Part shown: piece after piece, positions 62,022-64,000 of the stretch
Position numbering within the stretch: position 1 is the first letter of the stretch
Layout of the letters: each line of letters starts with the position of its first letter
Assembly (NCBI RefSeq): GCF_000004075.3
Contig: NC_026659.2
Span: forward strand, 27,050,272-27,114,271
Origin: Cucumis sativus
Taxonomy: Eukaryota; Streptophyta; Magnoliopsida; Cucurbitales; Cucurbitaceae
DNA: 64,000 bases
Direction of reading: 5' to 3'
The notes under the pieces: model-generated
Told to the model about the DNA's origin: nothing
The model's database searches: none
Seen by the model: the letters and a program-made list of their open reading frames with translations, nothing else
Made by a program: the position numbers and the translations under genes

Positions 62022-62268
62022 ATTCATTGATATGCCAAGATTTACACTTTTGCCTTCTTCTTCTTCCTTCCTTCACTCCATACTCAAAATCTCTCTACCC
62101 TAATAATAGTAATAACAACAATACAAAATTTTTGGTGTTAAACTTAAAAGATAAAAGAATATAATGTAAGAGCCTAATCCCCTCCAGTATATACAAAAAT
62201 GATCTATAACAAAAAAGAAAAGAAAAAAAGGGCACCGTTTAAAGGGTTTCCTTTCTTCTTGTTGTTGT

Positions 62269-62415
62269 TCAATCATGCCAACAAAGAAGCATAACAACAC
62301 AACGCCTAATAATGTAAAGCCTTGCTCTTTGTTGCCTCACAACTCCACCAAGCCCTCTGCTTGAGCCTCTTCTTTTGCTGCCACCATTGTTCATCATCAT
62401 CATCTTCATATTCAT
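62269..62415 (-). CDS. RTFL: DVL/ROTUNDIFOLIA-like micropeptide
   Basis: Single-exon 48-residue peptide of the DEVIL/RTFL family. Overexpression of family members in Arabidopsis reduces polar cell proliferation and alters leaf and fruit shape; the peptides act at or near the plasma membrane. The N terminus is [20 protein letters not shown], then GLGGVVRQQ, followed by the hallmark RTFL domain at residues 30-48 ([19 protein letters not shown]), which ends the protein as in the family. ATG 62415 is the first in its frame; an AAG repeat precedes it. A TATATAA on the minus strand at 62544-62538 predicts a leader of about 95 bases. From memory, RTFL15 and RTFL16 sit beside bHLH30 and TMO5 in Arabidopsis, which agrees with the bHLH gene 18 kb away. 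Confidence 0.93.
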   Translation of the reverse strand: MNMKMMMMNNGGSKRRGSSRGLGGVVRQQRARLYIIRRCVVMLLCWHD

Positions 62416-62537
62416 CTTCTTCTTCTTCTTCTTTTTAATTAACTTTTGATCGATATAATCTTTAAGGATTTTGTGTTTTGGGTTTTGGGTTTTGGTTTTG
62501 GTTTGAGATGAGAGAAATGAAATGAAATGAAAGAGTC

Positions 62538-62544
62538 TTATATA
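62538..62544 (-). promoter_or_regulatory. TATA box of RTFL gene
   Basis: TATATAA on the minus strand, 123 bases upstream of the micropeptide ATG, followed by a leader with ATTTC repeats and an AAG run ending at the ATG. Confidence 0.6.
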
Positions 62545-64000
62545 GAAACACCAAGTGGGTGTGAGTCATCAATGAGTTGGCTTTTATTATTATTGAAAAA
62601 TGTATAGAGAGTGGAGCGTGATATATTATTATAGAGAGTCTCTCATGTGTCCCCCATACCCACGAGACCAATCCTCTCTCACTTTGGACCCACATTTTTC
62701 TTTTATATAAAATTTTCATTTCTTTTTTATTATATAGTTTTCTCACACACAATATGGAATCATATTATATATCACAATTTATTGCATGTATCAATGTGGT
62801 CCAACCTCTTAGATATATATGTACACTCTTCTCATCTCATCCCAAATACTTTTCTTTTCCCCTTTTCTCTTTCTCAATTTATATTTCTTTTTAAAAAATG
62901 GCCCGTACAAATACAACCATTAAACCTAAAGTATTTGTTGATTATAAATATAATAAATACACCTTGTATCGTTTATAGATCTTATAAATAAATGATTATA
63001 TATTTAGGAACGATCGTAAATATAAAAAATTAGATTTAAATATATTCTTATATATATAGTAATATTTGAAATTTCTATTAATTGATAGACATATTACAAA
63101 TATTGGTTGATTACGAACAAAAATGATAAACACAAATTTTAATTTTCTTATTCGGATATTTTAATTATTATTTCTAGAAAAGTATTGTTTAATATAATTC
63201 TTTCTAAACGGATTTGAATGAAAATATTCATTTAAATTAATATAGTTACCTCTCCTCCATTATTACAATCTTTGGAATGGATTTTCATGTTGTGTTTTTT
63301 GATGTGGGAAGGTGTGGTGCTTTTCATATTTTTTTCTTCTCCCATCTTCACTGTCTATGAGAATTATTTTTTGAGATAATTAGGTATATGGTAGGTTCAA
63401 TTATTCAATCATTTTTCTTATAGATTTCTTTTTTTTCCTATTAATTATAAATCTGTGGTAATTTTTAATTCATGAAAGACATTATTAAAGAATTGAACTG
63501 ATTATTAGTGGACATGTCTATGAGTTTGATGTATTGACAATAAAGAGTGGACAAAATGTTTCTATTATATTGTAATATAATATAAATAAATATGCATATA
63601 TGAAAAATTTTAAACTCAACTCTTGAGATTGAGATCTATTAGTGTAGATCATATCACTTGTAACATTTTAATATATTTACCATCGTTAATAGACTATTTA
63701 CAATTCTTTTAATTTCATTTATCCTTAGTTTTATAGTATTTCTAAATCAATGGCATTTTATCATTTATCGATATAAATACATTTTTATATATTGTATATA
63801 TTTAAAATAAAGCTACTACATTAAACAATGAAATCTATTTTAAAGATTGGAATTTAAAAATAAAAAATAACAACCCTTGAGATTTTATTTAAAAGTAAGA
63901 TAAAGATGTAGCATGGCTAAAAACTAGCTAGTATTGTTTATACTATACGTATATACCAATTAAAAATGCATAAACAACATCAAATATTCATAACTTCAGT
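62545..64000. other. AT-rich terminal spacer
   Basis: Upstream promoter region of the RTFL gene, then AT-rich DNA to the end of the window. The open frame at 62647-62991 is Phe/Ile-rich and shows no family features. I see no further gene or repeat. Confidence 0.5.

Larger units (their letters stand above)
56384..62268. other. Gene-poor region downstream of SOG1
   Basis: About 5.9 kb. The first part should be SOG1 3' UTR. A less AT-rich patch at 56850-57010 has overlapping open frames but no recognisable protein. A promoter-like island lies at 58310-58660 (separate entry). The rest is AT-rich with an ATT repeat near 60545 and a 37-base tandem duplication at 61325-61398. Two overlapping minus-strand frames at 61666-61939 are Phe-rich low-complexity shadows. 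I see no RNA gene. Confidence 0.45.

Overview
This window is nuclear DNA from a eudicot plant. It is AT-rich, its genes have many short introns with plant-type GT-AG borders, there are many microsatellites, and every recognisable protein belongs to a plant family. I suspect Cucurbitaceae (Cucumis-like), but nothing visible proves the genus. No virus, CRISPR array, operon or intact transposon was seen. All exon models are mine, read from splice signals, codon phase and family conservation, with no transcript data.

Layout. 0-25.5 kb is gene-dense: the 3' part of DCP5 (P-body mRNA decapping, +), a cytochrome b561 ascorbate-dependent oxidoreductase (+), a plastid SLH-domain membrane protein (+), CHUP1 (chloroplast positioning on actin, +), a plastid ArsA-like ATPase (-), and a CCDC130/CWC16-family splicing factor (+) that shares a promoter region with the ATPase. 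25.5-46.8 kb is gene-poor and holds two developmental regulators about 10.6 kb apart: a CYC/TB1-clade TCP factor (TCP12/BRC-like, -) and a TMO5/bHLH30-type bHLH factor (+). 46.8-56.4 kb holds ILP1 (GCFC-domain factor, -) head-to-head with SOG1 (DNA-damage NAC factor, +). 56.4-64 kb looks empty except for a 48-codon DVL/RTFL micropeptide gene (-) at 62.3 kb, which is too short for ordinary ORF calling.

How the genes relate. They do not form one pathway. The shared theme is ancestral gene order. From memory of Arabidopsis numbering, DCP5, CYB561, the ArsA-like gene, CCDC130 and SOG1 lie around At1g25-26; the SLH gene, CHUP1, TMO5 and RTFL16 around At3g25.68-25.72; TCP12, bHLH30 and RTFL15 around At1g68.80-68.83. 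This window keeps in one stretch what Arabidopsis appears to have split among duplicated segments.

Points of note: a non-canonical GC-AG intron in the ArsA-like gene, a predicted 59-nt last exon of the TCP gene, coding first exons of 3 and 8 nt, upstream ORFs before both developmental regulators, a decayed coding fragment inside an ILP1 intron, tRNA-like SINE remnants, and a promoter-like island near 58.5 kb with no recognisable gene.
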